Origin: Periplaneta americana
Lineage: Eukaryota; Arthropoda; Insecta; Blattodea; Blattidae
Length of the DNA: 64,000 bases
Reading direction: 5' to 3'
Assembly (NCBI RefSeq): GCF_040183065.1
Contig: NC_091123.1
Span: 109,218,821 to 109,282,820 of the forward strand
The notes under the pieces are model-generated. The model was not told where the DNA came from, ran no database searches, and saw nothing but the letters and a program-made list of their open reading frames with translations. This document shows positions 22,491 to 34,822 of the stretch, one piece after another. How positions within the stretch are numbered: position 1 is the stretch's first letter; the number at the start of each line of letters is the position of its first letter. Made by a program: the position numbers and the translations under genes.

Positions 22491-22771
22491 CCTTGAGATA
22501 ATTAGGCAGTGCATTGAAGACTGTTATACATGAATAGCGAACTCCTTTTTTAAAACAGCTTAGACTAACTTATAATATAAGCATATAATATTTCAAACTG
22601 CACACTGGGACAGATATGGCGCACTGTCAATAATTGAATTTGACCATATGTGACATCATTTGAGAAAGAGAGAATTACTTAAGTTATTTGAATATTAAAC
22701 CCGTGTGTGCAAAACTGTCCTATGCAGTAAGGCGTTAAGTTTTATTTCTGTGATGTAACGCATAATAAAAT

Positions 22772-22892
22772 GTTGTTGTTGTTGTTATCTAATGCCGGGC
22801 TTTGGCAACGAAGAGCGTTCTTGCTCTCCAATATTTCTCCATCGGGTAGTACTTCACAGGTTGGTAGATGATCTTCAGTCATTTCTTCTTCT
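22772..22892 (-). mobile_element. Short retroposed repeat with AAC tail and 14-bp target duplication
   Basis: The 121-bp insert begins GTTGTTGTTGTTATCTAATG on the plus strand, i.e. it ends in an AAC tail on the minus strand. It contains GCCGGGCTTTGGCAACGAAG and ends TCAGTCATTTCTTCTT. It is flanked by a perfect direct repeat ACGCATAATAAAAT (22758-22771 and 22893-22906). The tail and duplication show retroposition; the source family is not known to me. Confidence 0.85.
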
Positions 22893-22906
22893 ACGCATAA
22901 TAAAAT

Positions 22907-23399
22907 TGATTGTGAGAAAGGAGAGTAAAATAACGATACCAGTAGAGTTGAAAATGTGACAGGGAAATAACAGTAAAAAAAGTAGGTACCATATTTATTA
23001 TTTTATGGTATTCCCAATTCTCTTTGTTGTGCTTTGTTTTTCTGTAAATTTCAATTTACGTAAACAATTTTATTGTGAGATATTTAAATGTTACTGTTTA
23101 ACATTTTTTGCCTTTGCCAAACTCTCCTAATTAAGAAAGATTTTGATATTAAAATTAAGATAAGTTTTTGTGTGTCACTTGTTTCCCTAGATGCTCTCAC
23201 AGATGTCGCAATGATCGCAGCCGGTAGCTATTGTATTTGTTCGTACATTCGACTGTTTTGTGCTGCCTCTAGCGGATATCTTTGTTAACTATTTGGAATC
23301 GTGAATACGAGTGTGCCTACAGATAGCGCTAATATCTTTTTCAATATTATGCTGCACTCTGCCGGTCAATATTTATAACCAAATATCGTAAACATGGTG
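22907..23399 (+). promoter_or_regulatory. Upstream flank of the kinase gene, promoter not resolved
   Basis: From about 23180 the base composition becomes less AT-rich (GATGTCGCAATGATCGCAGC and nearby), as often seen before a gene start. I could not identify a TATA box or initiator with confidence, and the transcription start is unknown. Confidence 0.3.
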
Positions 23400-23563
23400 G
23401 AAGGGAATGTGAAGTTAATATGAGCTCTGTTCTGTGTTTCAAATTCAAGGAAGGATACTGGAAAATAAAGTATTAGGTATTACGGAATAAGTGCAATTAA
23501 GTGTAATGTGCAATTTTAACATATGTTTTCTTTGTGGTTATTAACTTTGAACGAATATAGGCC

Positions 23564-24603
<1,040 letters not shown>

Positions 24604-24606
24604 TAG

Positions 24607-25569
24607 GTTAGTTTTGTTATGCTTGGTAATTTTTAATTGTCCAACTGTCATTTGTTGTCGCATGAATGTGAGTGTGCTTAAGTTGAAACAGATTAGGCCT
24701 ATGTACAAGGATAATTTCACTTCAGGGTTTGATTTGAACCTGCACCTTTTGAGATAAAACCAGTTAGGCCTGCATCCATGAAGTATCTTCGGATACAGGA
24801 TTAAAATTGAACACCTAGACAGACTGACACTGTGAAAGTATAACTTTTTAATTTTGCTGTCATAATATAACTGACTTTTAAATTTATACCAGGACCTATG
24901 TTTGGCTTTGAATAGCCCATAAATAATTAGGGCCTGAAGTTGACATAAGAGCATTTGACCTAGGAATCGCTTTTACGTTCCATATGAATAGAATTCATAA
25001 TTGTTTATAAAAATGTACACCTTTACAGCATGTATACTTTAATTTATAGGCCTATGCAAGCATACAAAATCAATGTATGGATTTGTGTTTAATAGTCTAT
25101 TAGGACATTTTTAATTATCACTTTTTAAAGTGGTAATCTTATACAGCTTGATCGTAAAATAAATTAGTGGGCCTATATTTCTCGATATGATCTAAGACAT
25201 TTTGCTTGGCTAAGCTACTGTTACACAAATGAGCTAGAAGAATTTAACACATTACTCTGTCTCAAAGTTGGCGTAGAGCTACTCGGATAAGAACATAATT
25301 CTAGAATTTGATGATTTCTTATTGATAATTCTCATTCAGATATCCTGGAGGTTTTTTCTTGGCCTCAGGTGCCGAATGTTGACTTTTTTTTTTTTAGTAG
25401 CTAGCCTTCTTAATGCTGTAGGCTATTGGTCGTGATCATTTTATCAATTCTCAGGACCATTACTGTCTCTGGAATTACTGAAATGTCATTCAATGAAAAT
25501 ATGAAATTTTGGATGTAAGGCAAAGGGATCATAATCCTGTTGATGTATTTTAATAGATGCTTAATTTAA
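24607..25569. other. Intronic AT-rich DNA
   Basis: No coding or transposon signature. It contains the first of a cluster of TAGGCCTA palindromes. Confidence 0.5.
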
Positions 25570-26080
25570 AAAAATAATGTGATAGGTTTACTAAGTTATA
25601 ACGTCTAAAAACTACCTACTAACTTAGGTACATAATTTAGAGCATTAATTTTGAAAAACATTGTGATAGACTGTACATATCTAAAAACTATCTGTGAAGT
25701 ACAAATTTAGAGCATTTATTTTCAAAAACATTGTGATAAACTGTTACATATTATCTAAAAACTATCTGTGAAGTACATAATTTAGAGAACTTATTTTCAA
25801 AACCATTGTGATAGACTATTATTGTTGTTGTTCAGTCAACTCTCCGAAGACAGATCTGAACCTCACAAGTGATAACAAGAAGTCACCAGTTGTGATGCAA
25901 CTAAGTCAGGAGATAATGGGGTAGGGTGGCCAGTTCCTTTCCCCCTTCATTACATATATCGCCGACTAGATACATAATTTTGAGCATTTATTTTCAAAAA
26001 CATTATGATAAACTGTTATTATAATGTCTAAAGACTACCTGCTAAGTACATAGCCTAATTTAGAGCATTTATTGTTTAAA
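25570..26080 (+). repeat. Degenerate tandem repeat, ~70-84 bp units, five units
   Basis: Each unit holds CTAAAAACTA-CT, then AAGTACATAATTTAGAGCAT, then TTTATTTTCAAAAACATTGT followed by GATAGACTG. Unit anchors lie near 25577, 25661, 25731, 25806 and 26003. The gap before the last is filled by a separate insertion. Confidence 0.8.
25818..25970. mobile_element. Short conserved insertion inside the tandem array
   Basis: Begins TTGTTGTTGTTCAGTCAACT and includes GACAGATCTGAACCTCACAA, GGAGATAATGGGGTAGGGTG and CCAGTTCCTTTCCCCC. It interrupts the array. The start with GTT repeats matches the insertion at 22772, so it may also be a retroposed element read on the minus strand with an AAC tail. No clean duplication was seen. 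Confidence 0.55.
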
Positions 26081-26316
26081 AGCTTGTGAAATCCTGAACA
26101 TTTCTTTTATATGCTCTACATTTCAAGTAATGTCACGAAAATAGCCGTATAATTATCTGTTTGTCTATTGAACACAAATAATAATTTAGCGTAGCACGTG
26201 GCCATTATAGACTAGGCCTAAATGTAGGAAATTTTCTCAGATCGTATGCATGAGTGGTACACAAAATGAGTTTAAATATAGGCTTTATTGCGTACTCCTA
26301 CCGTAGAAAGGAAATA

Positions 26317-26325
26317 TTATTATTA

Positions 26326-26371
<46 letters not shown>
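26317..26371 (+). repeat. ATT microsatellite
   Basis: About 17 ATT units with one GTT variant. Confidence 0.95.
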
Positions 26372-26448
26372 CATACATGTAAGTTGTCCTAGGGAATTTT
26401 AATTACCGTACATTCAAGCCTGTACAAGTAACTGGCGTGCTGATGGTG

Positions 26449-26513
<65 letters not shown>
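26449..26513 (+). repeat. ATT microsatellite
   Basis: About 21 ATT units, just left of an antisense LINE fragment. Confidence 0.95.
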
Positions 26514-26599
26514 CATCTGGTTTAGGCACTTTTATCTGTTTCCGTTCACTGTTCTAATCACCTTGTTTGTAGTCTTCCCTGATCTCTTCGTTCTAATGG

Positions 26600-26920
26600 T
26601 CTGTACGAAAGAGCTGCCTTTGGATAACGGAATTCTGCATTCTTTCAACATGTTATTTCCATTTCTCTCTGCATTCTACTATTTCCGTTATTATATTTTT
26701 AACTTTTAATTTTGCTCTAATATCTTCATTCCTCTGGTGGTCTAATCTTGTAAATTCTAAAATTGATATTAGAAATTTCATTTGAGCTGCCTGTATTCTA
26801 GATTTCTCTCTCTGCTTTATGACCCATGTTTCACTGCCAAATTTTAGCATTTGCTTTGCTGCAATGTAGTGTAATCTGACTTGAGTTTCTTTTAACATTT
26901 GCTTCCCGAAATGTCTTCTT
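26600..26920 (-). mobile_element. RTE-like LINE fragment (third family)
   Basis: Minus-strand frame 26898-26653 reads ETQVRLHYIAAKQMLKFGSE, TWVIKQREKSRIQAAQMKFL and RLDHQRNEDIRAKL. This is the typical post-RT segment (YGSETW, then R-IQAAEMKFLR) of a group distinct from the TAAG family. Both ends are lost and ATT runs border it. Confidence 0.7.
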
Positions 26921-26942
26921 GTATTTATGTAGTAAGTAAAGT

Positions 26943-26999
26943 AATAATAACAATAATAATAATAATAATAATAAATTATTATTAGTATTATTATTAGCC

Positions 27000-27057
<58 letters not shown>
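26943..27057 (+). repeat. Paired AAT and ATT microsatellites
   Basis: AAT units at 26943-26976 meet ATT units at 27001-27057, so the pair can fold back on itself. Confidence 0.9.
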
Positions 27058-27568
27058 TAGGGCTACTGTAAGTCTGAAAGTAGTCCTTGGGATGTTGAGA
27101 AGTCTGTGCTAAAACTATTAATAGCTAGGCCTATAGGTTACAAAAATATAATATATAATTCGGAATAGACTTTTTGCCTGTTGCACCTGAAAAATAATAT
27201 AGTCTTTTCGACGGATAACACTTATTTCTACGTGTCTTTCATCCATACTGTGTTGGTTTTATTTCCAAAATTTTGCCAGCATTCCTTCTCGAGGTGAAGT
27301 TTTAGTTATTCTTGCAGTAGCCTATTTTGTTATTGTTTTATTCAATTAAAATACCTTCATTGATGCTACTTCTGTTTGTTTCGCTGTACTTATCAGAAAG
27401 TTAATTTTAATCTCTTTTGTAATGTACATATTAGCTCCTTTTGTATTTTTACTATATAAATGATAGACCTAAGTAATTATCTTTACATAAATGTAATTTA
27501 ATGTACTGTAATTTCTAATGTCTTCAGATTAACTGATAACTTAGATAAGTTTCAATAATAGTATTTCA

Positions 27569-27569
<1 letters not shown>

Positions 27570-27620
<51 letters not shown>

Positions 27621-27649
27621 CTTATTATTTATATTGTAGATCTGGTTGA

Positions 27650-27730
<81 letters not shown>

Positions 27731-27731
27731 T
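27570..27731 (+). repeat. Two long ATT microsatellites
   Basis: Runs at 27570-27618 and 27650-27731; the second has about 27 units and is the longest perfect triplet run here. Confidence 0.95.
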
Positions 27732-28504
27732 CCGTTTCATAACCCACTTGTGACTTACCGTAAAGCAAAGTTGAGACTACAGTAGTAGGCCTATCGTTTG
27801 TTTTAATATCAAAATTGTATTCGTATACATGGTTTCTTTTATTTCTTTATTAATTTTTAGAAAATTACAAAGTTACCTAGGCCTAAGTTATATGCTAATT
27901 TTTTCCACCAATAGTATGACCAGAACTTAATGATGTAGGCCTACGTTTAGTAGTCCTGTTTACCTACATTTATGTAATTTTACAACAGTTGAACTAGCTA
28001 CTCATATTAGAATTATTAAACAAACGTGATGTTCTCAAAAATATAGCTTATCTGCCCGTTTTTAATAGGCTGTTGTAAACTCTTTACTACCAGTTACAAT
28101 CATTCGATTTGACTGCTTTTACTGCTTTTAATTCACGAAGTTTGAGGTAAATAACTGTCATGAAATCAGAAAAAAGTAGCTACTAGTCTGTATAAGTTAT
28201 AAATTTTTAAAATTAGCATTGATTGGAAGTTTCTAGTAGGCCTGTTATATGAAAAATAACTTATCAGTTTATAGTTTCACTGATTAGTAAAGCACTTCAT
28301 TGAATTTACATATTGCAATATGTAAAATATTTTATCAGTTATAAAAGTGAAAACGCAATGAATAAACAGCCTAGCCTATATCATTTTCTTTGTATATAGC
28401 TAACTACTGTCTCAATTCACACTAATTTCTTCATTTTTATAATAGCTTGAACTAAATGCATGTCGACCTACATGTTTATGCTCTTATTATTTTGTTATAT
28501 AAGT
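27732..28504. other. Intronic AT-rich DNA
   Basis: No supported feature besides TAGGCCTA palindromes at 27786, 27888 and 27936. Confidence 0.5.
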
Positions 28505-28509
28505 TAGGC

Positions 28510-28511
<2 letters not shown>

Positions 28512-28566
<55 letters not shown>

Positions 28567-28578
28567 ATAATAATAATA
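28512..28578 (+). repeat. ACT then AAT microsatellite at a LINE 3' end
   Basis: About 17 CTA units followed by AAT units, abutting the 3' end of the R2-like element. On the minus strand they form an ATT-TAG tail. Confidence 0.9.
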
Positions 28579-28889
28579 TTGAACTGTCCCCCATTGAGGG
28601 TAGCCCTTACGGACTCAGTATATCCTCAAAAAAAATTAATATACATATGTAAACATAGATATTAAATTTTAAAGAAGGGAAAAGGGCGTGAAATATTACA
28701 ATTGCTATTAATGTGGCACCATGTGATTAATTAAGATTTGGCAGGATTTTTTTAACACAATTATCACAATGTCATCCCTCAGAGATGTTGGCAGAGCAAA
28801 CTGCCGTCGAAATTCTTCGAAAAAAGCTGGTGTAGTCCCTCGAGCACCTATGAGCAAGCCGAATACCTCAACATGAATTAAGGCATATT

Positions 28890-29321
28890 TCAGCTTGAAT
28901 GCTTGTCAGCATTGTACGCTAAAATATCTACTCGTCTCGTTGACCCATTTTCAGCTAGACAGGAGATTTCTTCTTCTACTATCCAGCCCTTATTTCTTAA
29001 TGCGGCAGCAATTTTGGATCTTATAAGGTGATGTCTAGAGTTCCTCAGGAGCAATCCCTGTTCACAGAATCCCAAGACGTGAGCTAAAGTTTCAATCTCC
29101 GGGCAGCCATGTCTGCACCGGGTACCGTCGAGGGATCTGCCGGGAACGGAACGAACAGCTGCTAAATTTACTGTCATTTTCAGGCTAGATATCCATTCAC
29201 TAGTCGAAAGTCCTTTCTTGTTTGCAGTCCAACTGTTGGCGGCTGTTACTTCGCTATACATCTCAACACCTTTTCCCCGTCCTGAAAGGGTCTTCCATGA
29301 TTCATATTCACGACCTCGCAA
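28890..29321 (-). pseudogene. R2-like knuckle and endonuclease fragment
   Basis: A 143-codon frame: WISSLKMTVNLAAVRSVPGR, then the knuckle CRHGCPEIETLAHVLGFC (all ligands visible: Cys, Cys, His, Cys), RNSRHHLIRSKIAAALRNKG, then NGSTRRVDILAYN, where the Asp after RRV is a candidate endonuclease metal ligand. The frame stops soon after, but the downstream DNA still reads as protein when shifted, so a frameshift near 28880 is inferred. Confidence 0.75.
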
Positions 29322-29955
29322 TTCTTTTCGAAAATTTCGAATTATAGCTTTAGTAAAGTCTTCGGGGAAAGAAAGGCAGAGGGAATCACACGACGATTTG
29401 AGTTCGACATCTGTCTCATCATGTTAACATGCGTATTATCTCCTCTGATTAATGATAAATGTTACAATGTTGAAGAAAAGCTTCCCAAGAAGCGCGTATT
29501 AACTGAAGCCCTTTTAACTTTTTACTAGCGTACATCATGCTATTTGGAATATCAGCCGGGAGGAAAAGCATTTCTTTAACAGAGCTTCGAAGGATCTTAT
29601 CAACATCTTCCAAAAAACTTCAAGATAATTTATGTAAGGGCGCCATTGCAGGGGATATATGAGCTTGGGCCAGATATATTAACAATATTAAGTTTTTGAT
29701 CAGGCCGCAACATAGGTGTCATGAAAAAAATGGAATTTGAGCTCACCAGAAACCATTGAAGCCGAATAACATTTCACTACTAATTAATTATTATTAATAA
29801 TCATAAAACAATAACTAAAATAATTAATTAGATCCTTCAAAATCGGGAAACTAAAAATCTATAATACAATTTAATAAACCCTGATACACAAGGTACAATA
29901 AAAATCTACTTTTACAAATTAATGAAATAACCTATACAGTAAAAATAAACTATAA

Positions 29956-30210
29956 TTAAAAAAAATTATGTAAAAGTTCAAGATTCCGACGAAGGGAAAC
30001 TATCAATTCTTCGGAATTAAACTGCAGTTCATCATTGAAAGTTATTCCTAAATATTTTATTGTGTCTTCTGGTCCAATGGCCTTTATATACGAGTCAAGT
30101 AGCTTTCCTTTATGAATATTAATTAACGCCGATTTCTGGACATTGAGTTGTAGGACAATATTTTGAAGTAAAGATGTAACCATCATAACGAGCTCTTGTG
30201 CTGCGTTCAT
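29956..30210 (-). pseudogene. R2-like RT fragment (thumb side)
   Basis: An 84-codon frame with LQLNVQKSALINIHKGKLLD, then DTIKYLGITFNDELQFN. LN..KS and IKYLGI follow the RT catalytic box in non-LTR enzymes. The catalytic box itself should lie just upstream but is not recognisable. Confidence 0.6.
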
Positions 30211-31319
30211 GGATTAACCTATTTAACTCTTTTTAGCTTCAATAATTTCATATAGGCCTATTCTTTAATTTATAGAAGTACCTTTTTTCCTTCCCAATAT
30301 AGGCTAATTATGCAACATACATTAGTGTTGATTTTGTGTGTCTGGAAGTATGAATTACATTTCGTCATTTCAGTGCCCATAAAAAATCTACTACGAGTAA
30401 AATCACAATTTTTGTTGTTTGAAAAAACTTCTGAAATTATATTTTATAAAATTGTAATAGGCATACGTACACAAGCTTGATTTACTGAAGTGAAATTTAT
30501 GGCTATACAACAGGAATAACATTATGAACGACTGATCGAAGTTTCATAAGCTCGAATTTATGCTGTGGTCATCTGTTTTATATTCGATGTCACGAGATAG
30601 GGATTAGTTGGATCTTAATGTCTGGTTACGCCCACACATCTTACGTTAAGGCATTATGCAAAACTGAGTGATAGCATTAGCTTCCAGAGGTCATGCGAAC
30701 AAACTATGTCATATGTCAAGGTGAGACAAAACATTCATTATTGCGTAATCCAATATTAGGCCATGTTTATACCAAAGCTCAACATTGTATGTCAAGAGTT
30801 TCAGAGTAAGTCCCTAACTTGTTTCCTGAAATTATTTCATGATTTTTATTACAGATGGTTTGGAACAAATTATTACTTGATTCTGTCAATAACGGACTAT
30901 GTTCAATCTAAATTCAAAAATACATAGTAGGCCTAATAAAATTGAACACACCTAGTAGGCCTGCATCGACATGTTTTCTTTGTAGAGTGACATTTATTGT
31001 GTAATGCTTTTCTGAAACATAACTACACTGCGGAAAGGGAGTGAGGGAAGGGGCGATAGAGTGCTTATCATGTGTACTGAGGAATAAAGTGTCTGGAAAT
31101 TTCTCGCTTTATTTTTATCATAGCAATTTCATATAATCAAGTTTTTTTATTGTAGGCCTTTAGCCGAATTACTGTATGAAATAACAGACTATTAAAATAA
31201 AGTTGGCAGAGATTACATTTATTGCTTGTTTCGAAATTAGCCATTTCGATATCTAACTTCACCATACGGTAGATTTTACGTTCATAAAGTGCAGTATTTG
31301 AACTAACTTCGTATAAGTC
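30211..31319. other. Intronic AT-rich DNA
   Basis: Nothing recognised apart from TAGGCCTA at 30253 and 30928. Confidence 0.5.
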
Positions 31320-31377
31320 ATAAATAATAATAATAATAATCATAATCATAATAATAATAATAGTAATAGTAATAATA

Positions 31378-31408
<31 letters not shown>

Positions 31409-31456
31409 TGCTTTATTTTTTGTGGCAGAGTTAAGGCAGTGAGCTGTAGGGTATTA

Positions 31457-31533
<77 letters not shown>
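31320..31533. repeat. AAT and ATT runs flanking a solo LINE 3' tail
   Basis: AAT-type units at 31322-31408 and ATT at 31458-31533 surround about 45 bp including TTTGTGGCAGAGTTAAGGC. That is nearly identical to the antisense 3' end of the large LINE near 11140-11170, so this is a minimal, almost fully truncated LINE insertion, antisense. Confidence 0.75.
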
Positions 31534-31535
<2 letters not shown>

Positions 31536-32645
31536 TGCACTCACACCAAGGAGAACATTATTTTCAAGAAACTAGAGAATAAGCACAGTCTATTAGACCT
31601 ATATACAGTCACGAAGCTTGAGTTTATGAGGGTACTAGGAACAATAGACTGTGCAGGTGTTATTTCATATTGTCTGTAATGAGGCGATAGTAGCGATCCT
31701 AGTGGTTAGCAACTATCTATGGATGCATATTTACTATGTATTGAACTTCGTGACTGTATAAACTAGACTGTGGAATAAGGCTTACTTTGCCTTTAGGTTT
31801 CAGAATATATAGCTTTTAAATACTTGGAAAAAAATTGTATAATTACTGTAGGTACGGTAATCTTAGGAATTGTATTTCACATTAGACACATGTGCAGATT
31901 TGCCAAAAGAACTATTTTCATAATTCTATAAAGTTGGTCCTGTTGCAGAGTTTTACAATGACCTGTGAAAATTTATGCAGGTCTACCTGATGAATAGAAC
32001 TTAGATATTCAAAATTTCCATTTTAAGATTTGTGAAATTACACTACAGTAGGCCTACAGTACGTATTACAAAAAGAAAAAACACCTTAATATGTGTTTGT
32101 TTCACGGTCCTCGAAGTTTTAAGCATCCTTATTTCATTGTCTGTATGAAACAGGCCTTTTACAGCACTCGAATTATTGGCATTGCATTATTTAATAAATT
32201 GGTCGACACATTTAGAACTTCGCTTTATGTTGAAACCGGATCCTCTTTATTTCTTTTCCTGTTGCAGGATTTCATTGTCAGCACTACATTCTTCTTTCTC
32301 TTTTGCATTGAAAATTTCTTCCACCCTTTCTTCATAGGTTGAGGGCACTTCTTCATGAATTATAAATTCGTCGTGTAAAGACCGTCAAAATTATATTTAA
32401 TGTTCTTTTACACAAGGAAAGGGTGGATGAAAGTTTTAAAGATGCTTTGAAGTTGACCTTGATATTATTATGAGAAATTCCTGTGCACAGAATCTTCAAC
32501 AGTAAATGTTATAATCATCAAGTTACACATAGATGGAAATTGCATAAAATATTAAGTCTACCAAACTGTGACCAAGATTCAGGTTAATCAGGTAGTCAAC
32601 TTACATAGTAAATTATATAGGCTATGTATATATATTTATTGGGTT
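31534..32645. other. Intronic DNA, nothing recognised
   Basis: An 83-codon plus-strand ORF at 32091-32342 is low-complexity and hydrophobic, without any family signature. Confidence 0.45.
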
Positions 32646-34165
32646 ACTAGCCGTACCCGTGCGCTCCGCTGCACCCGTTAGAAATAAATATAAAGTAATT
32701 ACATAATTAAAATAGGACATTTGATCCAGGAAAGATTCCTGTTTGATAGAAGGATAAATCGTTTAATATGTTACTTAATTTAAATTGTATTTAAGTAATT
32801 AAAATGCAATCAATTTGGTCCAGAGAGCACTCATTTGGTGCAATGACAATTCCTTTAACATGTTTCTTAATTTTTATTACATGCATCCATACTTTAATGA
32901 AGACTGACATATCATTTAGATTTAATGTGTATACTTTATTTTACTTGCTATATGTTTCCATTGAATTATGATAATAACTTAATTTTAACCTTTGTTTTCT
33001 ACGTATTCAGTAAATGGCGCTTGGGCCACTATGGTTCTGAACCCTTCAAATAACTTAAATTATATTATATTATATTATATTATATAAAAATGTGTTGATA
33101 GCGGATGTACACTGATAAGCAAGTTTTTAATTTGTTATGGGGGCTCTTGAATCTCAGGAGGAACAAATTTTATTTTACAACAGCGCAACATAATCTGCTT
33201 GGCTCATTACCCAATTTTTTTGCATTGCATTTAATGCATATGTGTTTTATGTATTTTAACACGATTCAATTGAGCATAGTTAAAATTTGGATTATAAAAT
33301 AATGGAATGCTAAGCTAACATATTATTACTGCATACTAAATCAATACGCTCTTGTGGTTCGTTAATTCTCTGAGATAAACATTATTTTAAGAAATATAGG
33401 AAACGAATACACAGAATAGCCTATCAAGTTGTTTGTGCATAAGAAGCTATTTTAATCTTACCTGTCCTCAATTCACTCCGAAGTTACTGTAATAACATTA
33501 TAGCATTATGTCCATATAGAGAAACTACACTTTCCAATGGTAAAATAATAATTAATTAGACAAATCGGTTAATTTAGCTTCCGATATTACTTCATACAAA
33601 CACAGAAACATTCTCTGTAGGCTATGATTCATAGCTTTCGATTGTTGATGACCAAGGCCCCTTATAGACGAATTCATTTATTTCATTACACGCCTTAGAT
33701 GGCAGTTATTTTAATTTTGAAACTCATTTATCTCATTAAATATCAGTCCTATCAAAATTTTTCAAAGAATAAAACTTATCGGAAATGATTTTTAAAGAAA
33801 TTTTTGTTATGTAACATTTTTCACAAAAATCAATAATAAGCGAGATATTTCGATTTATTTAATTCAGACCCCCTTATAACCCCCCTTTTAAATAATGTAT
33901 TTTGAATGCCATATAGTTTAAAATCTAAGTTACAACGAATTTAATTTATATTCCAATTTTCATCGAAATCGGCTCAGCCATTATCGCGTGAAAAGGTAAC
34001 AAACATACATACAGACAGACAGACAGACAGACATACAAACAAAAATTTGAAAAAAGCGATTTTCGGTTTCAGGGTGGTTAATTATATATGTTAGGACCAA
34101 TTATTTTTGGAAAATCGAAAATTACCAGAAAAATTTCGGCTACAGATTTGTTATTAGTATAGATT
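32646..34165 (+). mobile_element. Interspersed repeat with conserved ends (ACTAGCCG...TTAGTATAGATT), copy 1
   Basis: The head is ACTAGCCGTACCCGTGCGCT; near the end come ATCGAAATCGGCTCAGCCAT, TATCGCGTGAAAAGGTAACA, a run of CAGA units (34012-34040), then GATTTTCGGTTTCAGG and a final TTAGTATAGATT. The same head and end recur at 44931-48203. Repeats with such heads and such TATAGAT ends are widespread in insects; I cannot assign the class with certainty (RTE-related or other). There is no coding region. Confidence 0.7.
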
Positions 34166-34392
34166 TTACGACGCTGTATCAACATTTCAGATTATTTAGC
34201 GTCTGAATGATATGAAGGTGATAATGCCAGTGAAATGAGTCCGGGGTTCAGCACCGATAGTTGCCCAGCATTTGCTCGTATTGAGTTGAGGGAAAACCCC
34301 GGAAAAACCTCAACCAGGTAATTTGCCCCGACCGGGATTCGAACCCGGGCCACCTGGTTTCGCGGCCAGACGCTCTGACCACAGGTGTGGAC
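34166..34392 (-). mobile_element. SINE family A, full-length, antisense
   Basis: From the left: the shared tail (TTACGACGCTGTATCAAC, ATTATTTAGCGTCTGAATGA), body (CCGGGGTTCAGCACC, GGGAAAACCCCGGAAAAACC, TCAACCAGGTAATTTGCCCC), then the antisense tRNA-like head with B-box GGGATTCGAACCCGGGCCAC and the end CCACAGGTGTGGAC. It lies directly against the end of the preceding repeat. Confidence 0.85.
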
Positions 34393-34492
34393 TATATATG
34401 TGGGAAGGCATAAAATAGGAAAGGTGGAGAATGCTGGGTTTGCGGTGAAAGACCTGCCCTTGGGCAGAACGCTTATGTGTGTGTGTATTAAA
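34393..34492 (+). mobile_element. Extreme 3' end of LINE family 'PLGRT'
   Basis: Reads GGENAGFAVKDLPLGRT-like protein (GTGGAGAATGCTGGGTTTGC onward), the last residues of the family seen at 50860-51505 and 54095-54848. Only about 100 bp is present. Confidence 0.7.
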
Positions 34493-34560
34493 AATAATGA
34501 GATTTTGGTACTCCTGGATTCCTTTCCTCCTTGGTTACGAATTGAACATTTTAAACATAT

Positions 34561-34818
34561 GAAGGGTTTGCGGGAAAAACGATGAATGTCACAATTCTGT
34601 TATGGTTGATGGCATTATCTAATTCAATGGATCACTACGAAATTTAGTGTTGTTCTTACGAAAACGGGTGAAAAGAAGAATTACCACCATGAATACAGTA
34701 ATCCTTTCCTTTATTTTCTATAGAAACGGCAATACATTTTGCAATTATGGACTCAATTAGATAATTATCTAATCTTTAACAGAAATGTGACATTCATCGT
34801 TTTTCCCGCAAACCCTTC
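34561..34818. mobile_element. 258-bp MITE with 45-bp inverted ends and ATAT duplication
   Basis: The left end is GAAGGGTTTGCGGGAAAAAC and continues GATGAATGTCACA-TTCTGTTA. The right end is the same in reverse complement, with one mismatch in about 45 bp. ATAT flanks both sides (34557-34560 and 34819-34822). No coding content. Confidence 0.85.
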
Positions 34819-34822
34819 ATAT

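Larger units (their letters stand above)
28579..30210 (-). mobile_element. Decayed R2-like non-LTR retrotransposon (restriction-like endonuclease type)
   Basis: On the minus strand: an RT thumb segment (30210-29956), a degraded middle, a zinc-knuckle plus endonuclease segment (29321-28890), then further endonuclease-like reading in a shifted frame to about 28735 (FGLLIGARGTTPAFFEEFRR). The 3' UTR ends in GGGGGACAGTTC followed by the triplet tail. The combination of a C..HGC..ETLAHVLG.C knuckle and a following RRVDI segment fits elements with a C-terminal restriction-like endonuclease, as in the R2/NeSL group. It lies in a kinase intron, not rDNA. Confidence 0.7.

Noticed and set aside
32091-32342. 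Next exon of the kinase
   Set aside because: The translation has no kinase motif, and no acceptor followed by the expected T-starting codon remainder was seen.
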